64,000 nucleotides of DNA. Source: Oceaniferula marina (GTDB lineage Bacteria; Verrucomicrobiota; Verrucomicrobiia; Verrucomicrobiales; Akkermansiaceae). The position numbers and the translations under genes were made by a program. Where the stretch lies: positions 110,490-174,489 of the forward strand of contig NZ_JACBAZ010000005.1 of the NCBI RefSeq assembly GCF_013391475.1, in the 5' to 3' direction. Shown here piece by piece: positions 39,334-50,689 of this stretch. Position 1 is the stretch's first letter, and each line of letters begins with the position of its first letter. The notes under the pieces were generated by a model. That model worked only from the letters and a program-made list of their open reading frames with translations. It did no database searches and was not told the DNA's origin.

Positions 39334-40266
39334 TTAGCTCGCTGCTTTCGCTGGGTTGGCCGAGGCTTCATCCCGATACTGGCTCGGGGAGCCGCCGTGG
39401 AATTTAGCAAAGCAGCGGTTGAACTGGGAGAGCGATTGAAATCCGACCTGGAAGGCGATTTCCGAGATGCGCGCGCTCGGTTTGAGCAGTTCGCTTTTGG
39501 CCCAGAGAATCCGAGTGTAGTTGACATACTCGGTGAGCGTCATGCCGGTGGCCATTTTGAATTGACGACAGAAATGGGACTCGCTCATCCCCGCGATACG
39601 GGCAACTTGCGGCAATGAGATCGCTTCATCGAGTTGGGCATGGATATGCTTGCGAGCGCGGCTGATGGGGGCTGGCTCTTGTTCATTGGCTGCGATGGCG
39701 AGTTTTTCGGACTGGGTGGAGAGTTCCCGTGCGAAGTGCTCCAGCAGGGTGACCATGCTTTGGTAGCGTTCCGGGCTGATGGCCTCGGTTTCGAAATAGG
39801 CTTTACGTAAGCCCTCGATTTGAACGTCAGTGAAACTCCGGCTTTCACTGATTTTGGTGAGCGCGGCTTCGAAGTCCTCTTCGGTGGGAGTGCGGTGGAA
39901 GACCTGGCCGGTTTTGAGGTAGCCGACGACCATCGTGCCGGCATACACTGGGATGGAGGTGGCTTTGAGGCCGGCAAAGCAGTTGCAGGAGGTTGGCCCT
40001 TTGATGGATGACTTCTGCATCAGGTCCTGATTGACCTTGATACAAGCATCGCATGCTCTTTCCCCGCAAGGGTTGATCATCTCGCAGAACTGGCTTTGGT
40101 TGTCGCGGTGCTCGTTGAGGGCAAAGGTGTTGGGGTCGGCTACGACGAGTCGCATCGGAAGTCCGGTGGCCGATCGAAAAGCGGACTCATATTCAGAAAA
40201 CGAGGGGCTTTCGATAAGTCGTTTGTAGATGGTTTCCGACAGGTGGTGAATGCGCTCTACGGTCAT
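39334..40266 (-). CDS. AraC family regulator with N-terminal PocR sensory domain
   Basis: The 310-residue protein has a PocR-type sensor in its first half, with the cysteine set FCEMINPCGERACDACIKV and CNCFAGL at about residues 60-105, and KTGQVFH. The second half is the AraC DNA-binding domain with two helix-turn-helix motifs: LPQVARIAGMSESHFCRQF and ISEIAFQVGFQSLSQFNRCF. PocR domains are known from the propanediol regulator PocR and are thought to sense small ligands. The cysteines could also bind a metal or sense redox state. ATG 40266 is chosen over 40305, which overlaps ccoI. It is 13 bases beyond the ccoI stop and could be in that transcript. Confidence 0.82.
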   Translation of the reverse strand: MTVERIHHLSETIYKRLIESPSFSEYESAFRSATGLPMRLVVADPNTFALNEHRDNQSQFCEMINPCGERACDACIKVNQDLMQKSSIKGPTSCNCFAGLKATSIPVYAGTMVVGYLKTGQVFHRTPTEEDFEAALTKISESRSFTDVQIEGLRKAYFETEAISPERYQSMVTLLEHFARELSTQSEKLAIAANEQEPAPISRARKHIHAQLDEAISLPQVARIAGMSESHFCRQFKMATGMTLTEYVNYTRILWAKSELLKPSARISEIAFQVGFQSLSQFNRCFAKFHGGSPSQYRDEASANPAKAAS

Positions 40267-40279
40267 GGGTATTGGGATT

Positions 40280-42688
40280 TTACAGTGAGGAACTTGATTT
40301 GGCAATCAGATCGTTTGAACGAGTGTTTGCGGGGATGAGAAAGGTGATGATTGCCAAGGAAATGAGCGAGCTGAGAGGCATCAAAATAGCTGCCAGAAGC
40401 GGGTTCATGTGTCCTGACAAGCAGATACCAACGGCGATCAGATTGTAACTTAGGCTGAATGTAAAGACACTTCGGATGGCAAAAGCGTATTTTTTGGCCA
40501 AATTCAGCATTTTGGGCAAAAATTGCAGACCATTTGAGAGGAAATAGAAATCGGCTTTCGCCTCAAGCAAGCCACGGCCGGCGACGGCTCCGGTCATCCA
40601 CGCCGCATCGAAGGCGAGTGAGTCATTGGCTCCATCACCGAGGAACAGGCTGCCGGAGGGGTCGATTTCCTTGACCAGTCTGGCTTTGTCTTCCGGGCTG
40701 AGTGCCGGATGGACGAGTTCTGGTTTGATCCCAAGGTTTTTGGCAATCGCTTGGACGCGGTCGGGGTGGTCGCCGCTCAGGATATGCGGGTGGCGATCTT
40801 TTAGCGCGAGTAAGGTTTTCCTGGCTTCAGGCCGCAGGGATTCGTGGAAAGTAAAGTGGGCGATCAGCTTGCCGTCTCGTCTGAGTTCACTGCCTGCACG
40901 TGTAGCAGCTTCGATGGCATCTGACTGGCCGTCCCACCCTCCGCGCCCGAGAGACCAAGTGACGGCTTGTGCGTCCAGAAAGCGGGTGCCTAGTCCGGGT
41001 AGTTCTTCGGGTTTCGAGTGGGCGTTTTGTTGTGAGGATTTGGTTTGGCTGAGTAGTTGTTGTCCCCGGATGCCGAGTGCGTGCATTAACGAGCGGGACA
41101 GCGGGTGACGGGATCGGGAGCAGAGTTGGGCAAGTGCGGATGCCGCTTGATCGTCGAGCGTTTCCAGCTCCCGCTTGTCGACGAGTTGGGGGAGTTCCAG
41201 CGTGAGGGTCCCTGTTTTATCGAAGAAGATCGTGCGGATTTGCCGGATCCGACTCCAGAAGGCAGGCCGGCGGATGAAGACGCCGAGGGTGCGCATTTTG
41301 CCGGAGGCCAGTTCGTCAGCCAGTGGGAGTGCGACTCCGAGGGCGCAGGGGCAGGAAATCACAAAGACCGAGATGGTGACTTGAATAGCTGCGGGTAGGC
41401 TGTTGCCGGTAAGAAGCCAGGCGAGTCCGCCTCCGATGCCGATGATCAGGACCGCAGCCAGGTAGTATCTCAGGATCGTTTCCATCAAGGGCGACCGGGC
41501 TGAGCTCTCACCCGGACGAATCAGTTTTGCCAGCAGGGAGTCGGACCAGTTTTCTTCGGCTGTCAGGACCGCCTGGCTGTCGCTCAGGTTGATGGCTCCA
41601 GCAGGAATCGACATTCCACTGCTGCGGTGCACCGGGTCGGGCTCTCCGTTGATCCATTCCAAGGAAAAATCGGCACTGCCGGAGGCGATGATTGAGGCCA
41701 CCGGGGCGGTTTGACCCGCGGGAAGTTGATACTTGGTTCCTTCGGCAATATCATCGATTTCGATCGCATGCCCATCTTCGGCATCCTGGACGCTGAGGGG
41801 AACCGGTGTTTGTTCAAGCAGGCGGTTGCGGTTTCGTTCCACGGCTGCGGTCTGGAGCCAGCGGCCACCGAGCATGAGAAAGATAAATATGGCGACAAAG
41901 TCGAAATACATCAGGGCTTCGTAGCGCAGCAGCCAGCCGACCAGCGAGCCGAGGTAAGCCAGACTGACGCCGAGTGCAATCGGCAGGTCCATGTGGATCA
42001 CTCCGGCTTTGACCCCTTGAATCGCCCGCTTGATGAACCAGGAGCCACCGACCAGCATCGCGAGTGTGGCGGAAATAAAAGTGATCAGGTCAAAAATATT
42101 GGCAAAGGCGAAGTCGGGCTTCATGCCGAGGTAGCGGGGCAGGGAGAAGACCATGCCATTCAGCGCAAAGGCCCCGCAGATGCCGAGCTTGCCTCCAAGT
42201 TGCTTGAACTCGCCGGATTGTTTTTGGGCGCTTCGCGCCGGACCAAGCAGGTAGCCGAATTGCTGTAATTCGCGGGCAAAATCCAGAATGTTCAGGCTGT
42301 CACGCTTCCAGGTCAGGAAAATGGCACCGGTGCTGGGCACGATGTCACAGCGGATGCTGCCGGGGTGGCGAAGAAAGAGTTTTTCTACCAGCCAGACACA
42401 GCCGATGCAGGAGATCCCTTGGAGCGAGCCGATGAATTCGATGGTCTGGGCTTCCGGCTCTTCTTCGACTTGTTGGGTGACCGCGTCTTGCAGCCATTGG
42501 AAGTCGTATTGCTGGAACGGCTGGTCGCGTAGCGGGGCACTCGCCTCATCCCGCTTCAGGTCGTAGAATTTTTCCAGCCCTTCGTTGTGGATGAGCTGAT
42601 ACACAAATTCACATCCGGTACAGCAAAAACCTGATGCCTCTTGGCTTGGTTCCAGAGGAGTCTGGCAGTGGATGCAATGCTTCGGCAC
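40280..42688 (-). CDS. ccoI: Copper-transporting P-type ATPase for cbb3 oxidase assembly (CcoI/FixI type)
   Basis: CcoI-type pumps move copper for cbb3 oxidase maturation. The 802-residue protein starts with GTG. It has a Cys-rich head (CIHCQTPLEP, GFCCTGCEFVYQ), a metal-binding domain with GISCIGCVWLVEKLF, membrane segments, the TM copper motif VISCPCALGVALP, the phosphorylation site FFDKTGTLT and GDGANDSLAF. The N-terminal layout with a zinc-ribbon-like Cys set plus CxxC is that of the CcoI/FixI group. It opens the ccoI-to-ccoS region on the minus strand. The region 42689-43104 upstream holds no gene that I can support, only the terminator of the barrel gene. Confidence 0.9.
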   Translation of the reverse strand: MPKHCIHCQTPLEPSQEASGFCCTGCEFVYQLIHNEGLEKFYDLKRDEASAPLRDQPFQQYDFQWLQDAVTQQVEEEPEAQTIEFIGSLQGISCIGCVWLVEKLFLRHPGSIRCDIVPSTGAIFLTWKRDSLNILDFARELQQFGYLLGPARSAQKQSGEFKQLGGKLGICGAFALNGMVFSLPRYLGMKPDFAFANIFDLITFISATLAMLVGGSWFIKRAIQGVKAGVIHMDLPIALGVSLAYLGSLVGWLLRYEALMYFDFVAIFIFLMLGGRWLQTAAVERNRNRLLEQTPVPLSVQDAEDGHAIEIDDIAEGTKYQLPAGQTAPVASIIASGSADFSLEWINGEPDPVHRSSGMSIPAGAINLSDSQAVLTAEENWSDSLLAKLIRPGESSARSPLMETILRYYLAAVLIIGIGGGLAWLLTGNSLPAAIQVTISVFVISCPCALGVALPLADELASGKMRTLGVFIRRPAFWSRIRQIRTIFFDKTGTLTLELPQLVDKRELETLDDQAASALAQLCSRSRHPLSRSLMHALGIRGQQLLSQTKSSQQNAHSKPEELPGLGTRFLDAQAVTWSLGRGGWDGQSDAIEAATRAGSELRRDGKLIAHFTFHESLRPEARKTLLALKDRHPHILSGDHPDRVQAIAKNLGIKPELVHPALSPEDKARLVKEIDPSGSLFLGDGANDSLAFDAAWMTGAVAGRGLLEAKADFYFLSNGLQFLPKMLNLAKKYAFAIRSVFTFSLSYNLIAVGICLSGHMNPLLAAILMPLSSLISLAIITFLIPANTRSNDLIAKSSSSL

Positions 42689-43040
42689 AAAGCAGAGCTA
42701 TGCTGCATCGATGACAAGGTAAAGAAAATGTAGTGCCAGTAAGTGACGGCAGATGACAGATTTGAATGTATCCCATTTGCCAAGAGGAAGACACGAAATG
42801 GATGGTATTTACAACATTGTCGCCGTTTAAGCACTGAAGGTGCATGCTATTTTATACCACTCCGCAAAACAGACGAGACGATTGATCGTTGTTGAGGTAT
42901 GTGGAAAAGCACTGCGTGATCGATGAGAGTTCCGGATGAATGACTCCTTTGGCTTTGTTTCTCCTTAGTCATGGTGCCCGCAGGGGCTGAACACTGGAAA
43001 CTTCGGAACTTTGCAGCTGTGGAGTTCTGCCACAAAAAAA

Positions 43041-43073
43041 TTGCGGGAGCCCCCGGATGGGAGACTCCCGCAA
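43041..43073 (-). terminator. Rho-independent terminator after the barrel gene
   Basis: TTGCGGGAG and CTCCCGCAA form a perfect nine-base stem with a 15-base loop. On the minus strand it is followed by TTTTTTTGTGG. It ends transcription of the outer-membrane protein gene 32 bases before ccoI territory begins. Confidence 0.82.
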
Positions 43074-43104
43074 TGGTCTCATAGAAACAACAATCCGTTC
43101 AAAA

Positions 43105-44073
43105 TTAGAAGGTGAGCACCAGGTCGACGGTGATGCGGTCGTCCATCAGGTTGTTTTCCTCGTCGGTCAGAGGAAGCTCGTAAGCCACACCGAGGTCGGC
43201 CATGTCGCAGATTTTGTAGCGCAGGCCGACGGCGGCTGTGACGATGTCACGGTTTTTGCCGGAGTTGACAGCACCGAGGTTGAATAGATCGCCTCCCTCG
43301 AATTCAACGATACCGGAAACCGCTGTGTCAGGTAGTGCGCTTGGGTTGCCGAAGGCGGCAGTTCCTTCGCCGCGTGACAACACGGTGAACCAGTTGAGCT
43401 CGCCAAGGATATACCATTTTTCGGTCAGGTTGTAACCAACGTGGGCGCTCGCAAAACCCGTGGTAGACTCCTCGTCGTTATCGAATGGGAGATAGGCTCC
43501 GAGAGCTCCGGCAAATTGCCACTTCTCGTGCAGCTTGAGTGCGGAAACCGTGATGTCGAGACCTCCGTCACCATTGCCTTGGAAAATCTCCTCATCACCG
43601 GTAGGAAGCTCGATGATGGCCGAGCCGCTGACCGCGAGCTGCTCGACGGGGTCGAGAACGAATGCATATTTCAGTCCGGCCGCGAGGTCGGCAAAGCCAG
43701 TTTCGCTGTCGAGCGTGTTGTCCGGGTTGAAGTCAACATAGCCGTCTTTGGTGGCGACCAGCGAGAGGCGCTCGTTGAAGGCATACTCGAACTGGAGCGC
43801 AAACAGGTTGACGTCGCCACCGAGGTCCAGCTTGGCAAGGCTGGTGTTGATTTTGGATGGCAGGCGGTGATACATATAGATCGGATGCACGCTGGTGCGG
43901 GGCAGTGCGAGATCGAATTTGGTGGGGTTGGAAATGGGACGACGGGCCGCGTCAAATCCGGCGGCCGGCGGGTCGATGATGGTTTTTTCGGACTCCATGG
44001 GAGCTGGGCCAGCAAAAACGGAGGAAGTAAGGGCGGCTGCACACGCTGAGGTGGCAATGAGTCTGGTTTTCAT
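43105..44073 (-). CDS. Outer membrane beta-barrel protein of unknown function
   Basis: The 322-residue protein has a signal peptide (SACAAALTSSVFA-GP) and alternating hydrophobic strands with a terminal aromatic in VDLVLTF, as in beta-barrels. Strand segments such as LSLVATKDGYVDF, GFADLAAGLKYAFVLD, KWYILGELNWFTVL and DIVTAAVGLRYKI recur. I place it among the uncharacterised transporter-like barrels, but cannot name a substrate. It lies between ccoI and the SafE-like gene in the cbb3 locus with its own terminator, so its link to the oxidase is only positional. Confidence 0.65.
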   Translation of the reverse strand: MKTRLIATSACAAALTSSVFAGPAPMESEKTIIDPPAAGFDAARRPISNPTKFDLALPRTSVHPIYMYHRLPSKINTSLAKLDLGGDVNLFALQFEYAFNERLSLVATKDGYVDFNPDNTLDSETGFADLAAGLKYAFVLDPVEQLAVSGSAIIELPTGDEEIFQGNGDGGLDITVSALKLHEKWQFAGALGAYLPFDNDEESTTGFASAHVGYNLTEKWYILGELNWFTVLSRGEGTAAFGNPSALPDTAVSGIVEFEGGDLFNLGAVNSGKNRDIVTAAVGLRYKICDMADLGVAYELPLTDEENNLMDDRITVDLVLTF

Positions 44074-44228
44074 AGTCAGTATATTGGATTGCGTGCTGCT
44101 TCACATACAGCACAAAGGGAATTCTAATTAAAGATTCTTTTTTCGCTATACCGTGCTTGCTCGAAAGTGCGCAATATTTGCTGTTTTTGCCCTTCTGGGC
44201 AGATGCCAACAAGGGAAGCTGAAAAGAT

Positions 44229-44247
44229 ATCCCGCAAACTGCGGGAT
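44229..44247 (-). terminator. Weak terminator-like hairpin
   Basis: ATCCCGC and GCGGGAT form a perfect seven-base stem around AAACT. On the minus strand it is followed by ATCTTTTC. It sits just after the stop of the SafE-like gene and before the barrel gene start region. Confidence 0.45.
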
Positions 44248-44261
44248 GGGTGTTAGCCGCA

Positions 44262-44999
44262 TCATCCGTGAGGCTCGTCGCTTTGGATGCTGGGAACGGG
44301 GGAGGCTCCCGAGGGGCTGTCTTCAGGTGCCTTGTGGAGATCTGGAGTGGGATCGTAGAGCAGGCGCTGGGCGATGAAAAAGGCGGCAAGCAGGGCGACG
44401 CTGCGCTGAATGAGTTTGACCCACTTGGGCCCGAGTTTTAATTGGATACGCTGCATCCCGAGCTGGGAGGCCCAGAGCAGGGGCACGGTTCCGAAGGCAA
44501 AAGCAAGGGCGAACTCGGCACCTTTGATGGCGCTGCCGGTGGCGAGGCAGATGGCAAAAAAGAGGTAGAGCGGGGCGCAGGGGAGGAGGGGTGTGGCCAG
44601 CCCCATGGCAAGACCGCCTCGGGTGGCGGAGATGGTCATGGCCTTGAACCGGAGCCGCGTGGCCCAGCGTTTGAGGAATGCGGGACGGGGGATTTTTTTC
44701 TCAAGGCCCAAGGCGAAGGCGACAAAGGCGGCAACCAGGACCCAGGACAGCAGGCTGAAAGACGAGTGATGAAAATACTCGAGAGGTTTGGCTCCGATCG
44801 CCCCGAGCATGGCTCCGATCAAGGTGTATGAAATCAAGCGCCCGCCATGGTAGGCGGTTGCCGCACCGACCCGACTGCTTTCGTCTTTTTTCAGCGCTGT
44901 TAATGAACAGGCGATAGGGCCGCACATGCCGACGCAGTGAACACTGACGATGGCACCTGTGACAAGGGCGATAGCCGGGCTGTTAATGTTTTCGAACAC
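44262..44999 (-). CDS. SafE/TauE-like membrane protein of the cbb3 assembly locus
   Basis: The 245-residue protein starts with GTG and has about six membrane helices. SVHCVGMCGPIACSL at residues 19-33 is the hallmark of the sulfite-exporter-like proteins found beside ccoI and ccoG in many cbb3 loci. The HC-x-x-MC motif may bind copper, and LLPCAPLYLFF near the middle adds another cysteine. A role in copper delivery or oxidase assembly fits the neighbourhood; sulfite export is not supported by context. The C-terminal tail is polar. It is 32 bases after a small membrane protein gene on the same strand. Confidence 0.78.
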   Translation of the reverse strand: MFENINSPAIALVTGAIVSVHCVGMCGPIACSLTALKKDESSRVGAATAYHGGRLISYTLIGAMLGAIGAKPLEYFHHSSFSLLSWVLVAAFVAFALGLEKKIPRPAFLKRWATRLRFKAMTISATRGGLAMGLATPLLPCAPLYLFFAICLATGSAIKGAEFALAFAFGTVPLLWASQLGMQRIQLKLGPKWVKLIQRSVALLAAFFIAQRLLYDPTPDLHKAPEDSPSGASPVPSIQSDEPHG

Positions 45000-45031
45000 G
45001 AATGGTGGGAGTGAAGAGTTAGGAAGGGGGC

Positions 45032-45244
45032 TTATGGAGTTTCTGTGGTCTGCTGTCCGCTGCCTTCGGCCTCCAGCTGTTTTTCTTTCAGGCTGTTTTG
45101 ATACACTTCATTGGCTTCTTCCGGGCTGAGTCGGGTGGTGTGCCTCTGTTTGGCGAGAACGATGAAGGTGGCCCATCCGGCAATGATGAGCGCGTAGAGG
45201 ACGACCATCACAACCCACGGGTGTTTTTTTGGGAAAAGCGTCAT
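45032..45244 (-). CDS. Small single-span membrane protein in the cco locus
   Basis: The 70-residue protein has one membrane helix (HPWVVMVVLYALIIAGWATFI, about residues 8-28; first part given) and a polar Gln/Glu-rich tail (EEANEVYQNSLKEKQLE). I do not recognise the family. In cbb3 loci a FixH/CcoH gene usually lies near ccoG and ccoI, and none is otherwise seen here. This protein occupies its place but is much shorter than FixH, so a substitute role is only a guess. Confidence 0.55.
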   Translation of the reverse strand: MTLFPKKHPWVVMVVLYALIIAGWATFIVLAKQRHTTRLSPEEANEVYQNSLKEKQLEAEGSGQQTTETP

Positions 45245-45255
45245 TGGTAGAGAGT

Positions 45256-45280
45256 GTAGGACAGGTCTTCAACCTGTCGG
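45256..45280 (+). repeat. REP-like palindrome, subtype A
   Basis: The element starts GTAGGACAGG and ends AACCTGTCGG, matching the first element of the pair at 11587-11612. It lies between the small membrane protein gene and ccoG. Confidence 0.6.
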
Positions 45281-45335
45281 TAGGTTTGGAGGCAAGGATG
45301 CGTTGAGGGGCTAGGTTTGATGATTTGCTGGCTTA

Positions 45336-45356
45336 TCGACAGATTGAAAACCGGTC
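45336..45356 (-). repeat. REP-like partial element facing the copy at 45256
   Basis: TCGACAGATTGAAAACCGGTC resembles a decayed inverted copy of the subtype A element, starting CGACAG and ending CCGGTC. With the copy at 45256-45280 it gives an inverted pair about 55 bases apart. Confidence 0.4.
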
Positions 45357-46778
45357 TTATTTTTCCGGTTTTTCGAGGCTTTTACGGTAGAGGCGGGGGC
45401 TGGGGCCTAGGAACCGGACTTCGTTGTCAACCGTGCTTTCGTCGATTCGGGATTGAACCTGAAGGGTGAAGTTGAATTTTCCTTTGTAATGTTCGGCTGG
45501 GGCTGTGACCACCAGGGTGTAGGTTTTTTCCTCGAGGGGCTTGAGCACGATGTTTTCGGTGGTTCCTGTCGTTTGGATCCATTCGGGAGCATCCACCAGC
45601 CGGATGTCGAATGTGCTATCCTGGTTGCGTTTGTTGAACAGGTGGATCTGGTAGACATTGCGAACGCCGGCTTTGTCCATTTGGTAGGTGACGCCACGCA
45701 TTTTGTTGACTTGGGCGCTGAAGGAGCGGGCTTTGTTATACAGGGTGAGTGAGAGCACGGTGGCCCCGAGCATCATCATCAGTGCATACACGAGAATCCT
45801 CGGGCGAATAACGCGCTTTTTCTTTTGCTCCAGACCATTGTGGGAGTCGTAGCGGACCAGACCGGTGGGGCGTTTGAGTTTGGTCATGATGGCATCACAG
45901 GCGTCGATACATGCGGCGCAGCCAATGCACTCCATTTGCAGGCCATTGCGAATATCGATCCCGGTTGGGCAGACTTGCACGCAGCGTCGGCAGTCGATGC
46001 AATCACCTGCATTGGGGTCCTTGGGTTTGCCGGGTGGGTTGCCGCGATGCGTGTCGTAACCGATCACCATGGTGTCATCATCCGAGAGGGCCGATTGGAT
46101 ACGGCCGTAGGGGCACATGACGATGCAGAACTGCTCACGGAACCAGGCAAAGCAGAAGTAGAGTACGATGGTCAGAAAAGCGACCACGCCAAAAGACACG
46201 GCATGTTCTCCCGGGCTTTCCTGCATGTAGAGGTAGAGGTTTTCCAAGGAGATGAAGTAGGAAACAAAGATGTGGGCGATCAGGGTGGAACAGAGCAGGA
46301 ACAGGCTGTGTTTGATGATGCGTTTGGTTGTTTTCTGCGGAGATTTGGGGGCGGCGTCGAGTTTTCTCCGGGCTTGGGCGTCACCTTCAACAAGCCGTTC
46401 AATCCGGCGGAAAACGTGGTCGAGGAAAACGGTGTAGGGGCAGGCCCAACCGCACCAGACCCGTCCGAGCAAAGCGGTGATAAAAAACAGGGAGAAGCCC
46501 AGGCCGGAGATAAGGAAAAAGAGCAGCCAGAGGTCCTGGACGGCCAGCGTGATGCCGAGCACGTGGAAACGGCGCTGGGCGGTATCGAGAAAGAGGGCGG
46601 GGTACCCGTTGATCGGAATCCAGGGGAGCGCAGCGTAAAGAACAATCAAGGCATAGCCGACAATTCTCCGCCATAGGGTGAAGGGCCCTTGGACGTCCGA
46701 AGGGTGGAGCTTGAAATGAGATCCGTCTTTGTTGATGGTGGTGACGGAATCCAGATTAGGTTGTTTTTGCGTGGCCAC
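45357..46778 (-). CDS. ccoG: Cytochrome c oxidase accessory protein CcoG (FixG)
   Basis: CcoG is a membrane ferredoxin needed for cbb3 assembly and probably reduces copper for the oxidase. The 473-residue protein starts with GTG. It has several membrane helices in the first 200 residues and the double cluster motif DCIDCRRCVQVCPTGID plus CIGCAACIDACDAI at about residues 257-292. A C-terminal periplasmic Ig-like domain follows (VYQIHLFNKRNQDS, KTYTLVVTAP). It lies between the terminator after ccoP and the REP elements. The gene order ccoNO-ccoQ-ccoP-ccoG is conserved here. Confidence 0.92.
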   Translation of the reverse strand: MATQKQPNLDSVTTINKDGSHFKLHPSDVQGPFTLWRRIVGYALIVLYAALPWIPINGYPALFLDTAQRRFHVLGITLAVQDLWLLFFLISGLGFSLFFITALLGRVWCGWACPYTVFLDHVFRRIERLVEGDAQARRKLDAAPKSPQKTTKRIIKHSLFLLCSTLIAHIFVSYFISLENLYLYMQESPGEHAVSFGVVAFLTIVLYFCFAWFREQFCIVMCPYGRIQSALSDDDTMVIGYDTHRGNPPGKPKDPNAGDCIDCRRCVQVCPTGIDIRNGLQMECIGCAACIDACDAIMTKLKRPTGLVRYDSHNGLEQKKKRVIRPRILVYALMMMLGATVLSLTLYNKARSFSAQVNKMRGVTYQMDKAGVRNVYQIHLFNKRNQDSTFDIRLVDAPEWIQTTGTTENIVLKPLEEKTYTLVVTAPAEHYKGKFNFTLQVQSRIDESTVDNEVRFLGPSPRLYRKSLEKPEK

Positions 46779-46904
46779 TCGATGATGAGGCTGGGTGATT
46801 GCGGGTTATTTGGGAAATGGGGGTTTAGTATGGAATGAGGATAGGAGTTCTGGGGGGATGAGAAAAGTTGAGTGAATTTCTGTGAGAAGACTCGGGGGCG
46901 AAAA

Positions 46905-46934
46905 ATAGGCCTTATATGGTGTTATAAGGCCTAT
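46905..46934 (-). terminator. Rho-independent terminator between ccoP and ccoG
   Basis: ATAGGCCTTATA and TATAAGGCCTAT form a perfect 12-base stem with a six-base loop. On the minus strand it is followed by TTTTTCGCC. It lies 50 bases after the ccoP stop and would end the ccoS-ccoNO-ccoQ-ccoP transcript, leaving ccoG to a promoter in 46779-46904 or to readthrough. Confidence 0.82.
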
Positions 46935-46983
46935 ACGAGTTGGAGTATTCCACAGCTTGTGCCGGGATTCAAACCGGATGTGT

Positions 46984-47577
46984 CTATTCTTCGCTTTTGG
47001 GTGGGTTTTTACTGAGGACGTAGGCGACCGCTTTGGCGCATTTTTCAGGGCCGAGGTTTTCTCCCCAGGCGGTCATTTTTTGGCCGTTAAAGCCTTCGGC
47101 ATCCGCTGGGCTGCCGTTGAGCACAAGATTGAAGAGGTCCATGGGTTCTCCACCGTGCGACCACTCGTCATCCATCAGTGAACGCCCGATGGCGGTTCCG
47201 TTGAGGTCCGCACCGTGGCAGGCTGCACAGGTGGTTTTGAAAACCGCTTCTCCTTCAGCCACGATATCGGCATTTTCACTCCACTGGATCAGCACCTTGT
47301 TATCGAGTTCGTCAAGCATGGCGGCGAGCTCTTTCTTTTTGGCGTCATTGATAAGTTCCATCTGGGCGTTGATCTTTTCCGCCGGGCTTTGAAGCAGGTC
47401 AGAGCTGTAGTAGATCACCCAGTAGCCAACGTAGAAGGCGATGGCGATGTAGAAGGTGAAGAGCCACCAGTTCGGCAGTTTTTGGTCGAATTCCTCGATG
47501 CCGTCGAAGACGTGGTCGCGAAGCACGGGGCCATCCTTGACGGATTTGTTCACTGGTTTGTTGGATTCTGGGTTCAT
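46984..47577 (-). CDS. ccoP: cbb3 oxidase subunit III, single-heme CcoP
   Basis: CcoP carries electrons to the cbb3 oxidase core. This protein of 197 residues starts with the CcoP-type head and membrane helix PNWWLFTFYIAIAFYVGYWV (about 35-54). It then has only one cytochrome c domain, with heme site TTCAACHGAD (Cys117, Cys120, His121) and a likely distal Met168. Canonical CcoP has about 300 residues and two hemes. No second CxxCH or frameshifted remnant is visible, so this is a genuinely short form. The start overlaps the ccoQ stop by four bases (ATGA). Confidence 0.88.
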   Translation of the reverse strand: MNPESNKPVNKSVKDGPVLRDHVFDGIEEFDQKLPNWWLFTFYIAIAFYVGYWVIYYSSDLLQSPAEKINAQMELINDAKKKELAAMLDELDNKVLIQWSENADIVAEGEAVFKTTCAACHGADLNGTAIGRSLMDDEWSHGGEPMDLFNLVLNGSPADAEGFNGQKMTAWGENLGPEKCAKAVAYVLSKNPPKSEE

Positions 47578-47768
47578 GGCTGGGTGGTGTGAGATGTTTC
47601 GGTGTCGTTGTTGAGTGGCAGGCTGGCGACATGTTTTTCATCATCGCGGCGCGCACGCCAGGCACGCACCATGATGAAGGAAAAGACGATGAACGAGAGG
47701 AAGAAAGCGACCAGTCCCTGGGTCTTGCCTCCACTGTCGAGGACGATGTCTTTGAAGATGTCGTACAT
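47574..47768 (-). CDS. ccoQ: cbb3 oxidase CcoQ-like small subunit
   Basis: The 64-residue protein has one membrane helix (GLVAFFLSFIVFSFIMVRAW, about residues 18-37) followed by RARRDDEKHVASLPLNND. Its size, single helix, charged tail and position between ccoNO and ccoP match CcoQ, a small subunit that helps keep the oxidase complex stable. The name depends mostly on position, because CcoQ sequences vary. It is 36 bases after the ccoNO fusion gene and overlaps ccoP. Confidence 0.75.
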   Translation of the reverse strand: MYDIFKDIVLDSGGKTQGLVAFFLSFIVFSFIMVRAWRARRDDEKHVASLPLNNDTETSHTTQP

Positions 47769-47804
47769 GATTACCTTGGATGTTTGGACTGTTCCTTTAT
47801 TGGT

Positions 47805-50351
<2,547 letters not shown>

Positions 50352-50385
50352 GGTCGGGCTATTGGGTGTTCAGTTATGAGAATGT

Positions 50386-50586
50386 TTAGGAAGAGTGGCT
50401 TTGATCGTGCGCTTGGCCGTGCTTGGACGGCAGACTCGCCTTGAGGCTGGTGTCGTCATCCAGTGGCAGGAGCGCATCATGTTCGATTCCCCGGCGTTTG
50501 TTTCGTTTCAGCTCTGCGATGAAGCAGACAATAAAAATGGCCGCAAGACATACACTAATCAAAATGGTGAGCGCTAGAACGTTCAT
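50386..50586 (-). CDS. ccoS: cbb3 oxidase maturation protein CcoS
   Basis: CcoS is a small membrane protein needed for heme insertion into cbb3 oxidase. The 66-residue protein has one helix (NVLALTILISVCLAAIFIVC, about residues 2-21) followed by IAELKRNKRRGIEHDALLPLDDD, a length and charge pattern like other CcoS proteins. The D-D-D near residue 45 is typical. It is the first gene of the cco transcript, 34 bases ahead of ccoNO. The region 50587-50719 upstream should contain the promoter, but I see no clear FNR box there. Confidence 0.75.
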   Translation of the reverse strand: MNVLALTILISVCLAAIFIVCFIAELKRNKRRGIEHDALLPLDDDTSLKASLPSKHGQAHDQSHSS

Positions 50587-50689
50587 GAGAAGTGATGGGC
50601 AGGAGAGGAGGTGACAGATCAGGCGGAGGCCAGGGCGGTAGAGGGATCAGATGAAGATTCGCGCAGTATATCGAGAATTTTTTTTCTTG

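Noticed and set aside
46984..47577. CcoP truncated by frameshift
   Set aside because: No second heme-site remnant is seen in the other frames near either end; the C-terminus looks natural and a terminator follows.
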